Positions 44,950 to 53,920 of a DNA stretch of 64,000 bases are shown here, piece by piece (position 1 is the stretch's first letter; every line of letters starts with the position of its first letter). The position numbers were made by a program, and so were the translations under genes. The notes below the pieces were generated by a model that was given only the letters and a program-made list of their open reading frames with translations, had not been told where the DNA came from and did no database searches. This DNA comes from an uncultured Myxococcales bacterium. Its GTDB lineage: Bacteria > Myxococcota > Myxococcia > Myxococcales > Myxococcaceae. The DNA lies in NCBI GenBank assembly GCA_937980205.1, contig CALJKW010000020.1, forward strand, positions 1-64,000, written 5' to 3'.

Positions 44950-45780
44950 TCAGCGACCCGGGAACGCCGAGTCGAGGAAGCGCTCGAGCTCTCCGATGGC
45001 GAGCAGGCGGTCTTCGGCGCGGTAGAAGATGTGATCCGCTCCGCCCATGTGGACGATCTTCACGTCGGGGCCCAGCGGCCGCCCGCCGGTCAGGTCCGTG
45101 AGCTGATCCGGGTGCGCGAAGCTCGTGTCCACGCCGGCGTACAGCAGGAGCACCTTCGTCCCCCGCGCCGTCATCGCCTGCAGGTCGCTGACGAACTGCT
45201 CCGGCGTGGGGTACTTGCGATCGAACATCGCGCCGGCGCCGCCCTCGACCTTGGTCGGGTCCAGCGCGAGCTGAGACTTCTGGAACAGCTTCGTCCACTT
45301 GAGCTGCCGCGCGATGCGCTTCTGCCAGCGCAGCGACGAGAGAAACCGAATCGGGTAGCGCCGCCAGTAGCGCTGCGTGCGGTACGCGTAGCCTTCGACG
45401 TAGAGCGCCGCCGCGACCCGCGGGTCCCCGACCGCCACCTCGTGGAGCTGATCGACGCTCGAGCAGAAGCCGACGAGCGCGAGCTTCGATGCGCCGTACT
45501 TCTTCTGCACCGCGTCCATCGCGGCGCGCACGTCGTCGGCCGGAGCTCCGCGCCCCGCCTCGCTGTCCCCCATGTTGCCCAGGTCGAAGCGCAGGCTCTT
45601 GAAGCCCGCCGCGGCGAGCCTGCGCGCCAGGTCGACCCAGATGCGGTACGGCCCGACGTGGTGCTGGACGCCGACGTTCCAGAACAGCACCGGCGGAGCG
45701 CCCGGCCTCGCCGACGCCGGCTCGCACCAGATGCCGGTGAGGTGCCCCTTCTCGCCGAAGCTGAAGACCGATTCCTTCAC
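44950..45780 (-). CDS. Alpha/beta-hydrolase, exosortase A-associated hydrolase-1-like (copy A)
   Basis: The 276-aa product parallels copy B: FWNVGVQHHVGPYRIWVDLA, LRFDLGNMGDSEAGR, elbow GFCSSVDQ with Cys as candidate nucleophile, and GGADHIFYRAEDR with the late His. The start is GTG 45780, which overlaps the stop of the type-2 gene upstream (GTGA). It is 60 bases from the next type-2 gene, so all four hydrolase genes could be one transcript reading away from NRPS1. Confidence 0.8.
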   Translation of the reverse strand: MKESVFSFGEKGHLTGIWCEPASARPGAPPVLFWNVGVQHHVGPYRIWVDLARRLAAAGFKSLRFDLGNMGDSEAGRGAPADDVRAAMDAVQKKYGASKLALVGFCSSVDQLHEVAVGDPRVAAALYVEGYAYRTQRYWRRYPIRFLSSLRWQKRIARQLKWTKLFQKSQLALDPTKVEGGAGAMFDRKYPTPEQFVSDLQAMTARGTKVLLLYAGVDTSFAHPDQLTDLTGGRPLGPDVKIVHMGGADHIFYRAEDRLLAIGELERFLDSAFPGR

Positions 45781-46544
45781 GGCCTCGCTCCGGACAGGCG
45801 CTCGGTCATCACCTGCAGCATCGCGGTGTACGTGACCGCCGCGTCGCGATCGACGGTGTCGGTCACCGAGCCCTGCTCGCGCACGACCTCGACGGTGCCC
45901 ACGCTCCACGCCTGCTGCAGCGCGCGCACCTCGGCCTCCTGGGCGGGGCCGCACAACAGCAGCACCTGCTGGGCGTTGCGCGGCACGTCGGGTGTGAGGT
46001 CGAGCGCCTGCAGCTCGGCGCGCTGCGGCGTCGTCACGACGTAGCCCCCGAGCTCGGTGCGCGGCTCGCTCACCCGGTGCAAGAGCCGCAGGGCCTCGCG
46101 CTCGTCGAGCTCCTCGAGCTGCTTCAGGTAGCGCCGGCCGTTGACGACCGGCTCCCACAGCACGAGGTGGCTCGCCTTGAGCCCTGCGCTCACCGCACGC
46201 ACGGCGACGGCGGCGCCCAGGCGCAGCCCGACGACCGCGAGCTTTCTCAGCCCCGTGACGTCTTTGAGCTCGGCCGCGGCGGCGGCGAGATCCTTCTGCC
46301 ACTGCTCGAGGCGCGCCTCGTGTGAGGCGCCCGCGGAGTCTCCGGTGCTCGACCAGTCGAAGCGCAAGCACGGCAGCCCCGCGCGCGCGAGCTGGCTCGC
46401 CAGCCGCCGGAACGCCCAGTGGGTCATGTGGTACTCCTGCGGCCCCGGGCAGCACAGCAGCACCGCGACGTCTTTCATCGCGCCCGGCGGCTCGTGGAGC
46501 GTGCCGTACAAGCTCTTGCCGGGGCCGAAGAAGAACGACTTCAT
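45777..46544 (-). CDS. Alpha/beta-hydrolase fold protein, hydrolase-2-like pseudo-enzyme (copy A)
   Basis: The 255-aa product starts MKSFFFGPGKSLYGTLHEPP and has LRFDWSSTGDSAGASHEA and elbow GLRLGAAVA, again with Arg in place of the nucleophile and no clear catalytic His. It is the first gene of the hydrolase cluster and diverges from NRPS1 with only 63 bases between the two starts, so the two units probably share a regulatory region. Confidence 0.78.
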   Translation of the reverse strand: MKSFFFGPGKSLYGTLHEPPGAMKDVAVLLCCPGPQEYHMTHWAFRRLASQLARAGLPCLRFDWSSTGDSAGASHEARLEQWQKDLAAAAAELKDVTGLRKLAVVGLRLGAAVAVRAVSAGLKASHLVLWEPVVNGRRYLKQLEELDEREALRLLHRVSEPRTELGGYVVTTPQRAELQALDLTPDVPRNAQQVLLLCGPAQEAEVRALQQAWSVGTVEVVREQGSVTDTVDRDAAVTYTAMLQVMTERLSGARP

Positions 46545-46607
46545 CGTCTGAGGCGACCCCTTTTAGTCGATCCGGCAAAGGCGCTGCGGATAACCTCGCG
46601 CCCCTTC
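46545..46607. promoter_or_regulatory. Divergent control region between the hydrolase cluster and NRPS1
   Basis: Sixty-three bases separate the two start codons. No consensus promoter is clear to me. A relatively A/T-rich run (CCCCTTTTAGTCGATCC) lies in the middle. Both transcripts must start here or inside the opposing gene, so co-regulation is likely. Confidence 0.45.
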
Positions 46608-49600
46608 ATGGAATTCGATCCGTTTGCGGGCCCGAGGCTGTTGGGCGCCATTCCCTCCACCGAGACCCAGCGGGAGATCTGGACGGCCGCGCAGGTCAGC
46701 GGGGAAGCCAACCTCGCGTACAACGAGTCCATCTCCGTCACGCTGCGCGGCGAGCTCGACCGCGCGCAGCTCGAGGCCGCCCTGCGCGAGCTCGTTCAGC
46801 GGCACGAGGCGCTGCGCGCGACGTTCAGCGGCGACGGCCTCAACATGCTCCTCAACGAGTCCGCAGAGATTCCGCTGCGCGACGTCGACTGCACCGGGAA
46901 CCCCGACGCGCTCGCGAAGCTGCTCGAGCAGGTCGTCACCGAGCCCTTTCACCTCGAGCGCGGGCCGCTCGCTCGCGCGCACCTCGCGAAGGTCTCGCCG
47001 CAAGAGCACGTGCTCGTCTTCACCGCGCACCACATCGTCTGTGACGGCTGGTCGGCCGCGGTCATCGTCCGCGACTGGGCCGAGCTCTACTCGGCGAAGA
47101 AGCAGGGGCGCGCGCCGGCGCTGGCGCCGGCTCCGACGTTCAGCGCCTGGGCGAAGGAGGTCTCGGCGCACGGCGAGTCGCAGGCCGGCCGCGACGAAGA
47201 GGCGTGGTGGGTCGATCGCTTTCGCGGCGAGCTGCCGGTGCTCGAGCTGCCGACAGATCGCCCGCGGCCTCCGCGGAAGACGTTCTCGTCGCTGCGCGAG
47301 GACTACGTCATCGGCCCCGAGCTCATCGCCCGCCTCAAGAAGGCCGGCGCGAAAGAGCGCGCGTCGCTCTTCGCCGTGCTGCTCGCCGGGTGGAAGGTGC
47401 TGCTGCACCGCCTCTCGGGCCAGGACGATCTCGTCGTCGGCATCCCCTCTGCCGGGCAGTCGATCGGCGGCTACGACGGCCTCGTCGGCCACTGCGTCAA
47501 CATGCTGCCGCTGCGCACGCGGCTCGGCGCCGACGAGCCCGTCGCGAAGGTGCTCGCCGCCGTTCGCACCACGCTGCTCGACGCGCAGGCCCACCAGCTC
47601 TTCACCATCGGCCAGCTCTTGCAGAAGGTGCCGGTGCCGCGCGACCCGTCGCGGCTGCCGCTCGTCAGCGTCATCTTCAACGTCGACCGCGGCATGACGC
47701 CCGACGCGATGCCGTTCGAGGGCCTCACGCCGTCGCTCGAGGCGAACCCGCGCCGCTTCGAGACGTACGACCTGTTCCTCAACGCCGTCGACCTCGGCGG
47801 CAGCGTGAAGCTCGAGTGCCAGTACAACACCGACCTGTTCGACGCGGTCACCGTGCGGCGGTGGCTCGCGGCGTACGAGCGGCTGCTCGCCTCGATGGCG
47901 GCGGCGCTCGAGGGCGGTGGCGCTTCCGTCGGCGCCCTCGCGATTCTCTCCGAGGCGGAGCAGCGCGGCGTCGAGGCGTGGAACGCCGCCAGCGCGCTGC
48001 CCGTCGACCCCGCGCTCACCGTCGCCGACCTCATCGAGGCGCAGGTGCGTCGCACGCCCGACGCCGTCGCCGTCGAGTGCGAGGGGCGCCGCCTCACGTA
48101 CGCCGAGCTCGACGCCCGCGCGAACGCCGTCGCCGCGAAGCTGCGCGAGCTTGGAGTCGGCCGCGGCAAGCTCGTCGGCCTCGCCATCGAGCGCAGCGTC
48201 GACATGCTCGTCGGCCTGTTCGGAGTCTTGAAGAGCGGCGCCGGCTACGTGCCCCTCGACCCCGGCTACCCGTCCGAGCGCCTCGCGTTCATGGTGCAGG
48301 ACGCCGGCATCGAGGTGCTGCTCACGCAGGGCGCGGTCGCTTCCGAGCTGCGCCTTCCCGCGAAGCACACCGTGCTGGTGGAAGAGCTGCCCGCTTCGGC
48401 GCCTCCCGTAGCGCGAGACGTGCAGCCGGAAGACGTCTGCTACGTCATCTTCACCTCCGGCTCGACGGGCAAGCCGAAGGGCGTGCTGCTCCCGCACCGC
48501 GCCGTCGTCAACCTGCTCGAGAGCGTCAAGCGCACGCCGGGTTTGAGCGGCGACGACACCGTGCTCGCCGTCACCACGCTGTCGTTCGACATCGCGGTGA
48601 GCGAGCTCATCCTCCCGCTCACCGTCGGCGCGCGCATCGTGCTGGCGACGCGTGACGTGGCGGCCGACGGCCCGCGCCTGCTCGCGCTGCTGCGCGAGTC
48701 GAAGGCCACCTTTCTCGACGCCACCCCGGCGACGTACCGCCTGCTGCTCGGCGCCGGGTGGGCCGGCGGAGACCTCACGAAGTGCATCTGCACCGGCGAG
48801 GCGATGCCTCGCGATCTCGCCATCGAGCTGGTGAAGAGAGTGCCGAGCGTGTGGAACGGCTACGGCCCCACCGAGACCTGCGTGTGGAGCACGTTCTGGG
48901 AGGTGCAGGCGCCGGAGGCAGACGCAGTCTCCCGGAGGCAGGGGCCCCACGACGTGGGGAGCAAGACGGTCGGCCGCATCCTCATCGGCAAGCCGGTCGC
49001 CAACACGCAGTGCCACGTGCTCGACGCGCGCCGCCAGCCGGTGCTGCCCGGCGTCGTCGGAGAGCTGTTCATCGGCGGCCGCGGCGTCGCGCTCGGCTAC
49101 TTGAACCGCCCCGAGCTGACGAAGGAGCGGTTCGTCGACGGGCTCTACAAGACCGGCGACCTCGTGCGCCTGCTGCCCGACGGCAACCTCGAGTGCCTCG
49201 GCCGCAACGACTTCCAGGTGAAGCTGCGCGGCTTCCGCATCGAGCTCGGCGAGATCGAAGACGCCCTCACGCAGCACCCGGCGATCCGCCAGGCCGCCTG
49301 CATCGTCCGCGAGCTGCGACCCGGCGACCCGCGCCTGCTCGGCTACGTCGTGCTGCACGCGGGCAAGACGGTCACCGACGGCGAGCTGCGCACGCACCTC
49401 AAGAAGACGCTGCCCGACTACATGGTGCCGCAGAACCTGGTGCGGCTCGAGAAGATGCCGCTGTCTCCGGCGGGGAAGATCGACCGCAAGGCGCTGCCGG
49501 ATCCCGACCTCTCGCAGGCGAAGAGCGACGACTTCGTGGCGCCCCGCACGCCGACGGAAGAGTGGCTCGCCTCGGTCTGGCAGGAGCTGCTGCGCGTCGG

Positions 49601-52600
49601 CCGCGTCGGCGTCACCGACGACTTCTTCGCGCTCGGCGGGCACAGCCTGCTCGCCGCGCAGCTCATGGCCCGCCTCGGCCGCGAGCGCGACGTGAAGCTC
49701 TCGCTGCGCCGGCTGTTCGAGGCGCCGACCGTCGAGAAGCTCGCTGCGATCATCGACGGCCGCACCGTCGACGCCGGCTCGGGCGTCGTCGCGATTCCGC
49801 GCCGCGCTGACGCGGCGGTGGCCCCGCAATCGCTGATGCAGCGCCGGCTCTGGTACCTCGACCAGCTCGCCGGCGGAGACATCAGCTACAACGCGCCGTC
49901 CGCCTTCCGGCTCCACGGGCCGCTCGACGTCGGCGCCCTCGAGCGCACGTTCGCCGAGATCTCCCGCCGCCACGAGTCGCTGCGCACCCGCTTCGACGAG
50001 GTCGACGGCGTGCCGCTGCAGCGCATCGACCCCGACGTCCGGCTCGAGCTCGAGAAGCACTCGATGCCGCCGACGCCCGAGGCCGAGCGCGTCGCCGCGG
50101 TGACGAAGCTGCTGCAGGAAGAGGCCGACCGCGGCTTCGACCTGCGGCGCGCGCCGCTCGCGCGCGCAAAGCTGTTCTCGTTCGCGCCCGACGACAACGT
50201 CGTCTTCTTCATGCCCCACCACATCATCTGGGATGGGTGGTCTTTCGACCTCTTCCTCGAAGAGCTGTCCGCCATCTACGGCGCGTTCGCGGCGGGCAAG
50301 CCGTCTCCGCTGCCGGAGCCCGAGGTGCAGTACGGCGACTTCGCCGCGTGGCACAACGAGTGGCTCACCGGCCCCGAGCTCGAGCGGCAGGCGAAGTACT
50401 GGCTCGAGACCCTGACGCCGCCGCTCGGCGTGCTCGAGCTGCCCGCCGATCGCCCGCGCCCCGCGCGCATGAGCGGAGAGGGCCGCTTCGAGCCCATCGC
50501 GTTCAACCTCGACGAGCAGGAGATCATCGCGAAGGCCGCGCGCCGCCTCGAGACCACGCCGTACATGATCCTGCTCGCGGGCTTCGACGCGGTGCTGCAC
50601 CGCTACACCGGCTCGGAAGATCTGCTCATCGGCACGCCCGTGCGCGGCCGCACGCAGCCGCAGATCGAGAAGACGCTCGGCTTCTTCGTGAACACGCTGG
50701 TGCTGCGCAACGGCATCTCCCCCGGCCAGCGCTTCGACGAGCACGTCGCGAAGGTGAAAGAGCGCGTGCTCGAGGCGTTCGCGCACCCCGACATGCCGTT
50801 CGAGCTGCTCGTCGAGCGGCTGCGCATCGCGCGCGACCCGAGCCGCACGCCGATCTACCAGGCGATGTTCTCGTTCCAGGAAGCGAGCGGCCGCAGCGGC
50901 AAGGTCGGCGACCTGCGGGTCTCGCAGCTGCACGTGATGTCGCAGGGCGCGATGACCGACCTGATGTTCTGGCTGCTCTCGAAGCGAGAGGGCTACGTCG
51001 GCGGCCTCTCGTACAACTCCGACATCCTCGACCCGTCGACGGCGCGCCGGTTCCTCACGCACTTCAAGCAGGTGGTGCTCGAGGCGGCGAAGCAGCCGTC
51101 GCGCACCATCGGCGAGCTGAAGCTCGTCTCGGACGAAGAGCTCGCGTCGATGCGCGCGTGGAACGAAGCGACGCGCAAGCCGCTGCCCGAGCGCAAGCTC
51201 GTGCACCACGAGGTGCTCCGCCAGGCGGCGGAGACGCCCGACGCCGTCGCGGTCAGCCACGGCGCCGACAGCCTCACGTACCGCGACCTCGTCGCGCGCG
51301 CGCACGCCGTCGCGCAGCGGCTGCACGCGCAGGGCGTGCGGCAGGGCGACCTCGTCGGCCTGTGCGTCGAGCGCAGCGCCGACATGGTCGCGGCGATGCT
51401 CGGCATCCTCGAGACCGGCGCGGCCTACGTGCCACTCGACCCGGCCTACCCGGAAGACCGCATCGCGTTCATGGTCGAGGACGCGAAGCTGAAAGTGGTC
51501 GTCACCGAGAAGCGCGTGCTCGACGAGCTGCAGCTGCCGGCCGCCGCGGCGCGGCTGCTGCTCGAGGAGATCGACCGGGCGGCCTCCGCGGCCCCCGCCG
51601 TCGGCGCGGTGGACCCCGAGTCCCCCGCGTACGTCATCTACACCTCCGGCTCGACCGGCAAGCCGAAGGGCGTGATGGTGCCGCACCGGGCCGTCACGAA
51701 CTTCCTGCAGTCGATGCGGCGCGAGCCGGGGCTGAAGGCCGGCGACGTCGTGCTCGCCGTGACGACGCTGTCGTTCGACATCGCCGTGCTCGAGCTGTGG
51801 CTGCCGCTCACGTGCGGCGCCCGCGTCGAGGTGGCCGCCCGCGCGGACGCGGGCGAGGCCGAGCGGCTGCTCGCCCTGATGGCTCGCGTGAAGCCGACGC
51901 TGCTGCAGGCGACGCCCGTCACCTGGCGCATGCTGCTCGACGGCGGGTGGAGCGGAGACCCGGGCTTGAAAGCCCTCGTCGGCGGCGAGGCGCTGCCCAT
52001 CGACCTCGCGCGGCGGCTCGTCGGCGCCGTCGGCTCCTTGTGGAACATGTACGGCCCGACCGAGACGACCGTGTGGTCGACGTTGGAGCACGTCACGGCT
52101 CCGGTCGAGCGCGTGCTCGTCGGCCGGCCCATCGACAACACGACGCTCTACGTGCTCGACGCCCGGCTGCAGCCCGTGCCGCTCGGCGTCCCCGGAGAGC
52201 TCTACATCGGCGGCGACGGCGTCACGCTGGGCTACCTGCACCGGCCCGAGCTCACCGCCGAGCGCTTCGTGCACGACCCGTTCGCGGGCCGCCCCGGCGC
52301 GCGCATGTACCGCACGGGAGACCTCGCGCGCTTCATGCCCGACGGCCGCGTCGAGTGCCTCGGCCGCAACGACGGCCAGGTGAAGGTGCGCGGCCACCGC
52401 ATCGAGGTGGGAGAGATCGAAGCGCGGCTCGCCACGCACCCGAACGTGAGCGAGGCCTGTGTGGTCGCGCGCGACGACCGCCGCGGCGAGAAGCAGCTCG
52501 TCGCGTACGTGGTGAAGAAGAGCGACGAGGCGCTGTCGACGCTCGAGCTGCGCAAGCACGTGCGCCGCGAGCTGCCCGACTACATGGTGCCGAACCTGTT

Positions 52601-53033
52601 CGAAGAGCTGCCGGCGCTGCCGCGCACTCCGAACGGGAAGGTCGATCGCAAGGCGCTGCCCGCGCCGACGTCCGAGTCGGCGGGCGAGGCGTTCGTCGCG
52701 CCGCGCACGCCGAACGAGAAGCTCGTGGCCGAGGTCTGGGCGCAGCACCTCGGCTCGGCGCGCGCCGGGGTGACCGACAACTTCTTCGATCTCGGCGGCC
52801 ACTCGCTGCTCGCGTTCAAGGTGCTCTCCGACCTCGAGCGCCGCACCGGCAAGCGGGTCAGCGCGCGCACGCTGATGCTCGGCACGCTCGAGCAGGTGGC
52901 GGGCGAGCTGCCTCAGGCGGCGCAGAGCGGGGACAAGGCCTGGCAGCCGCCTCCGCCATCGCAGCCGAAGCCGGAAGAGAAGGGCCTGCGGGACCGCGTG
53001 CTCGGCAGGCTGAAGAACCTCGTCAAACGCTGA
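46608..53033 (+). CDS. Nonribosomal peptide synthetase 1 (C-A-T-C-A-T)
   Basis: The 2141-aa product has two complete modules. C1 (about 8-440) has HHIVCDG; A1 (about 470-960) has TSGSTGKPKG near 614, NGYGPTETCVW, YKTGDLVR and AGKIDRKAL; T1 has GGHSLLAAQ near 1010. C2 (about 1060-1490) has HHIIWDG; A2 (about 1530-2015) has a second TSGSTGKPKG, MYGPTETTVW, YRTGDLAR and NGKVDRKAL; T2 has GGHSLLAFK near 2063. Hand alignment to the GrsA pocket gives D-I-S-D-I-T-G-V-W for A1 (no match I recall) and D-I-L-Q-L-G-M-V-W for A2, close to the known glycine code. A1 has an 18-codon insert after ETCVWSTFWEV. Starting with a C domain suggests acylation of the first residue or a feed from another enzyme. No termination domain. 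Confidence 0.95.
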   Translation: MEFDPFAGPRLLGAIPSTETQREIWTAAQVSGEANLAYNESISVTLRGELDRAQLEAALRELVQRHEALRATFSGDGLNMLLNESAEIPLRDVDCTGNPDALAKLLEQVVTEPFHLERGPLARAHLAKVSPQEHVLVFTAHHIVCDGWSAAVIVRDWAELYSAKKQGRAPALAPAPTFSAWAKEVSAHGESQAGRDEEAWWVDRFRGELPVLELPTDRPRPPRKTFSSLREDYVIGPELIARLKKAGAKERASLFAVLLAGWKVLLHRLSGQDDLVVGIPSAGQSIGGYDGLVGHCVNMLPLRTRLGADEPVAKVLAAVRTTLLDAQAHQLFTIGQLLQKVPVPRDPSRLPLVSVIFNVDRGMTPDAMPFEGLTPSLEANPRRFETYDLFLNAVDLGGSVKLECQYNTDLFDAVTVRRWLAAYERLLASMAAALEGGGASVGALAILSEAEQRGVEAWNAASALPVDPALTVADLIEAQVRRTPDAVAVECEGRRLTYAELDARANAVAAKLRELGVGRGKLVGLAIERSVDMLVGLFGVLKSGAGYVPLDPGYPSERLAFMVQDAGIEVLLTQGAVASELRLPAKHTVLVEELPASAPPVARDVQPEDVCYVIFTSGSTGKPKGVLLPHRAVVNLLESVKRTPGLSGDDTVLAVTTLSFDIAVSELILPLTVGARIVLATRDVAADGPRLLALLRESKATFLDATPATYRLLLGAGWAGGDLTKCICTGEAMPRDLAIELVKRVPSVWNGYGPTETCVWSTFWEVQAPEADAVSRRQGPHDVGSKTVGRILIGKPVANTQCHVLDARRQPVLPGVVGELFIGGRGVALGYLNRPELTKERFVDGLYKTGDLVRLLPDGNLECLGRNDFQVKLRGFRIELGEIEDALTQHPAIRQAACIVRELRPGDPRLLGYVVLHAGKTVTDGELRTHLKKTLPDYMVPQNLVRLEKMPLSPAGKIDRKALPDPDLSQAKSDDFVAPRTPTEEWLASVWQELLRVGRVGVTDDFFALGGHSLLAAQLMARLGRERDVKLSLRRLFEAPTVEKLAAIIDGRTVDAGSGVVAIPRRADAAVAPQSLMQRRLWYLDQLAGGDISYNAPSAFRLHGPLDVGALERTFAEISRRHESLRTRFDEVDGVPLQRIDPDVRLELEKHSMPPTPEAERVAAVTKLLQEEADRGFDLRRAPLARAKLFSFAPDDNVVFFMPHHIIWDGWSFDLFLEELSAIYGAFAAGKPSPLPEPEVQYGDFAAWHNEWLTGPELERQAKYWLETLTPPLGVLELPADRPRPARMSGEGRFEPIAFNLDEQEIIAKAARRLETTPYMILLAGFDAVLHRYTGSEDLLIGTPVRGRTQPQIEKTLGFFVNTLVLRNGISPGQRFDEHVAKVKERVLEAFAHPDMPFELLVERLRIARDPSRTPIYQAMFSFQEASGRSGKVGDLRVSQLHVMSQGAMTDLMFWLLSKREGYVGGLSYNSDILDPSTARRFLTHFKQVVLEAAKQPSRTIGELKLVSDEELASMRAWNEATRKPLPERKLVHHEVLRQAAETPDAVAVSHGADSLTYRDLVARAHAVAQRLHAQGVRQGDLVGLCVERSADMVAAMLGILETGAAYVPLDPAYPEDRIAFMVEDAKLKVVVTEKRVLDELQLPAAAARLLLEEIDRAASAAPAVGAVDPESPAYVIYTSGSTGKPKGVMVPHRAVTNFLQSMRREPGLKAGDVVLAVTTLSFDIAVLELWLPLTCGARVEVAARADAGEAERLLALMARVKPTLLQATPVTWRMLLDGGWSGDPGLKALVGGEALPIDLARRLVGAVGSLWNMYGPTETTVWSTLEHVTAPVERVLVGRPIDNTTLYVLDARLQPVPLGVPGELYIGGDGVTLGYLHRPELTAERFVHDPFAGRPGARMYRTGDLARFMPDGRVECLGRNDGQVKVRGHRIEVGEIEARLATHPNVSEACVVARDDRRGEKQLVAYVVKKSDEALSTLELRKHVRRELPDYMVPNLFEELPALPRTPNGKVDRKALPAPTSESAGEAFVAPRTPNEKLVAEVWAQHLGSARAGVTDNFFDLGGHSLLAFKVLSDLERRTGKRVSARTLMLGTLEQVAGELPQAAQSGDKAWQPPPPSQPKPEEKGLRDRVLGRLKNLVKR

Positions 53034-53868
53034 ACAGCGCGCCGGTGTAGGCGGGCACGTCGAGCTGAGGCTGCAGCATGATGCTGCAGTCGTGCTCGTG
53101 CGACTGCCACTCGTCGACGAGCCGGTAGCCCAGCGCGCCGAGCGACTCGATGAGCCGCGGCCGCGACACGACCGTGTACGGGTGGAAGGTGAGGTGCGCG
53201 TCCTGCAGCGTCACGTAGTCGCGCTCGGGGTGCACCGGCAGCTTGTTGAGCAGCACCTGGCGCGGCCGCTTCTTCAAGCCGCCGAGCAGCGAGGGCAGGA
53301 AGCCGGGCTCGAGGTACTGCAGCGAGCCCGAGGCGAGGAACAGGTCGGCGCCGTCGGCGTCTTCGGGCCGCGAGGTGAAGTGCAGCTGCGTGGCCTTGCG
53401 CTCCTCGGCCAGCTTGCGGCCGGCGTCGACGACCGCGGGCACCTCGCTCACCGTCCACTTCAGCTCCTTCGGCCACTGCATCAGCTTCTGCCAGCCGAAG
53501 TAGTGCACGCCGACGTGACCGCCGAAGTCGAAGACGTGCTTCACGTCGGGCAGCAGGCGCTGCAGCCAGAACAGCGCCGGGTAGTCCTCGACGAACACCC
53601 GGTCGAGCCGGTCGCGGTACCACGACGCGAGCTCCTCGGTGTCGTACCCGATGTGCCTGCCGGCCGGCACCGCGGCGCGCGCCTGCTCGAACGTCTCGAA
53701 GACGCCGCTGTACCGGTTGCTGTTTCGCCGCCGTGACGTCACCCGGCGGTACAGGCGGTAGGCGTTCCAATTCTGTGCGATTCGATTGGTGAGCGGAGCC
53801 GGCAGGTGCACGGCCGCCTGTTTGGCCCCTCGCGCCGCGTTTCGCAACGGAAACAAGGCCGCTTTCAA
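53023..53868 (-). CDS. TIGR04325-family (LIC12133-like) putative methyltransferase
   Basis: The 281-aa product has the family's N-terminal signature (RYSGVFETFEQARAAVP, HIGYDTEEL) followed by a methyltransferase-type core with the glycine-rich SAM loop HVFDFGGHVGVHYFGW, then TVSEVPAVVDAGRKLA, LFLASGSLQYLEP and VLLNKLPVHP. Members are usually found in surface-polysaccharide and natural-product loci. The start is uncertain: TTG 53868 is the first candidate before the conserved part; no ATG fits. It lies between the two NRPS genes, reading backwards, overlapping the end of NRPS1 by 11 bases and starting 52 bases from NRPS2. A tailoring step on the peptide is likely but inferred. Confidence 0.8.
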   Translation of the reverse strand: MKAALFPLRNAARGAKQAAVHLPAPLTNRIAQNWNAYRLYRRVTSRRRNSNRYSGVFETFEQARAAVPAGRHIGYDTEELASWYRDRLDRVFVEDYPALFWLQRLLPDVKHVFDFGGHVGVHYFGWQKLMQWPKELKWTVSEVPAVVDAGRKLAEERKATQLHFTSRPEDADGADLFLASGSLQYLEPGFLPSLLGGLKKRPRQVLLNKLPVHPERDYVTLQDAHLTFHPYTVVSRPRLIESLGALGYRLVDEWQSHEHDCSIMLQPQLDVPAYTGALFSV

Positions 53869-53920
53869 ACCCGCCGGAAATACGTCCCCGTTAGCAAATG
53901 CGGCCGAAACGGAGGGTGCG
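53869..53920. promoter_or_regulatory. Divergent region between the methyltransferase gene and NRPS2
   Basis: Fifty-two bases separate the proposed TTG of the methyltransferase from the NRPS2 ATG. GGAGGG at 53911-53916, five bases before the ATG, is a strong ribosome site that fixes the NRPS2 start. The A/T-richer GTTAGCAAATGC lies in the middle. Control of the two genes from here is likely. Confidence 0.5.

Noticed and set aside
34757..48945. A shared 14-mer (AGACGCAGTCTCCC) upstream of eutB and in the NRPS1 insert
   Set aside because: In a window of this size some 14-base matches are expected by chance, and the flanks differ.
46563..52802. Very long open frames on the strand opposite to the two NRPS genes, the macroglobulin gene and the CheR-kinase gene
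   Set aside because: Their translations are Arg/Ala/Leu/Gly-rich with no domain motifs. In very high-G+C DNA stop codons are rare, so the antisense of a real gene stays open.
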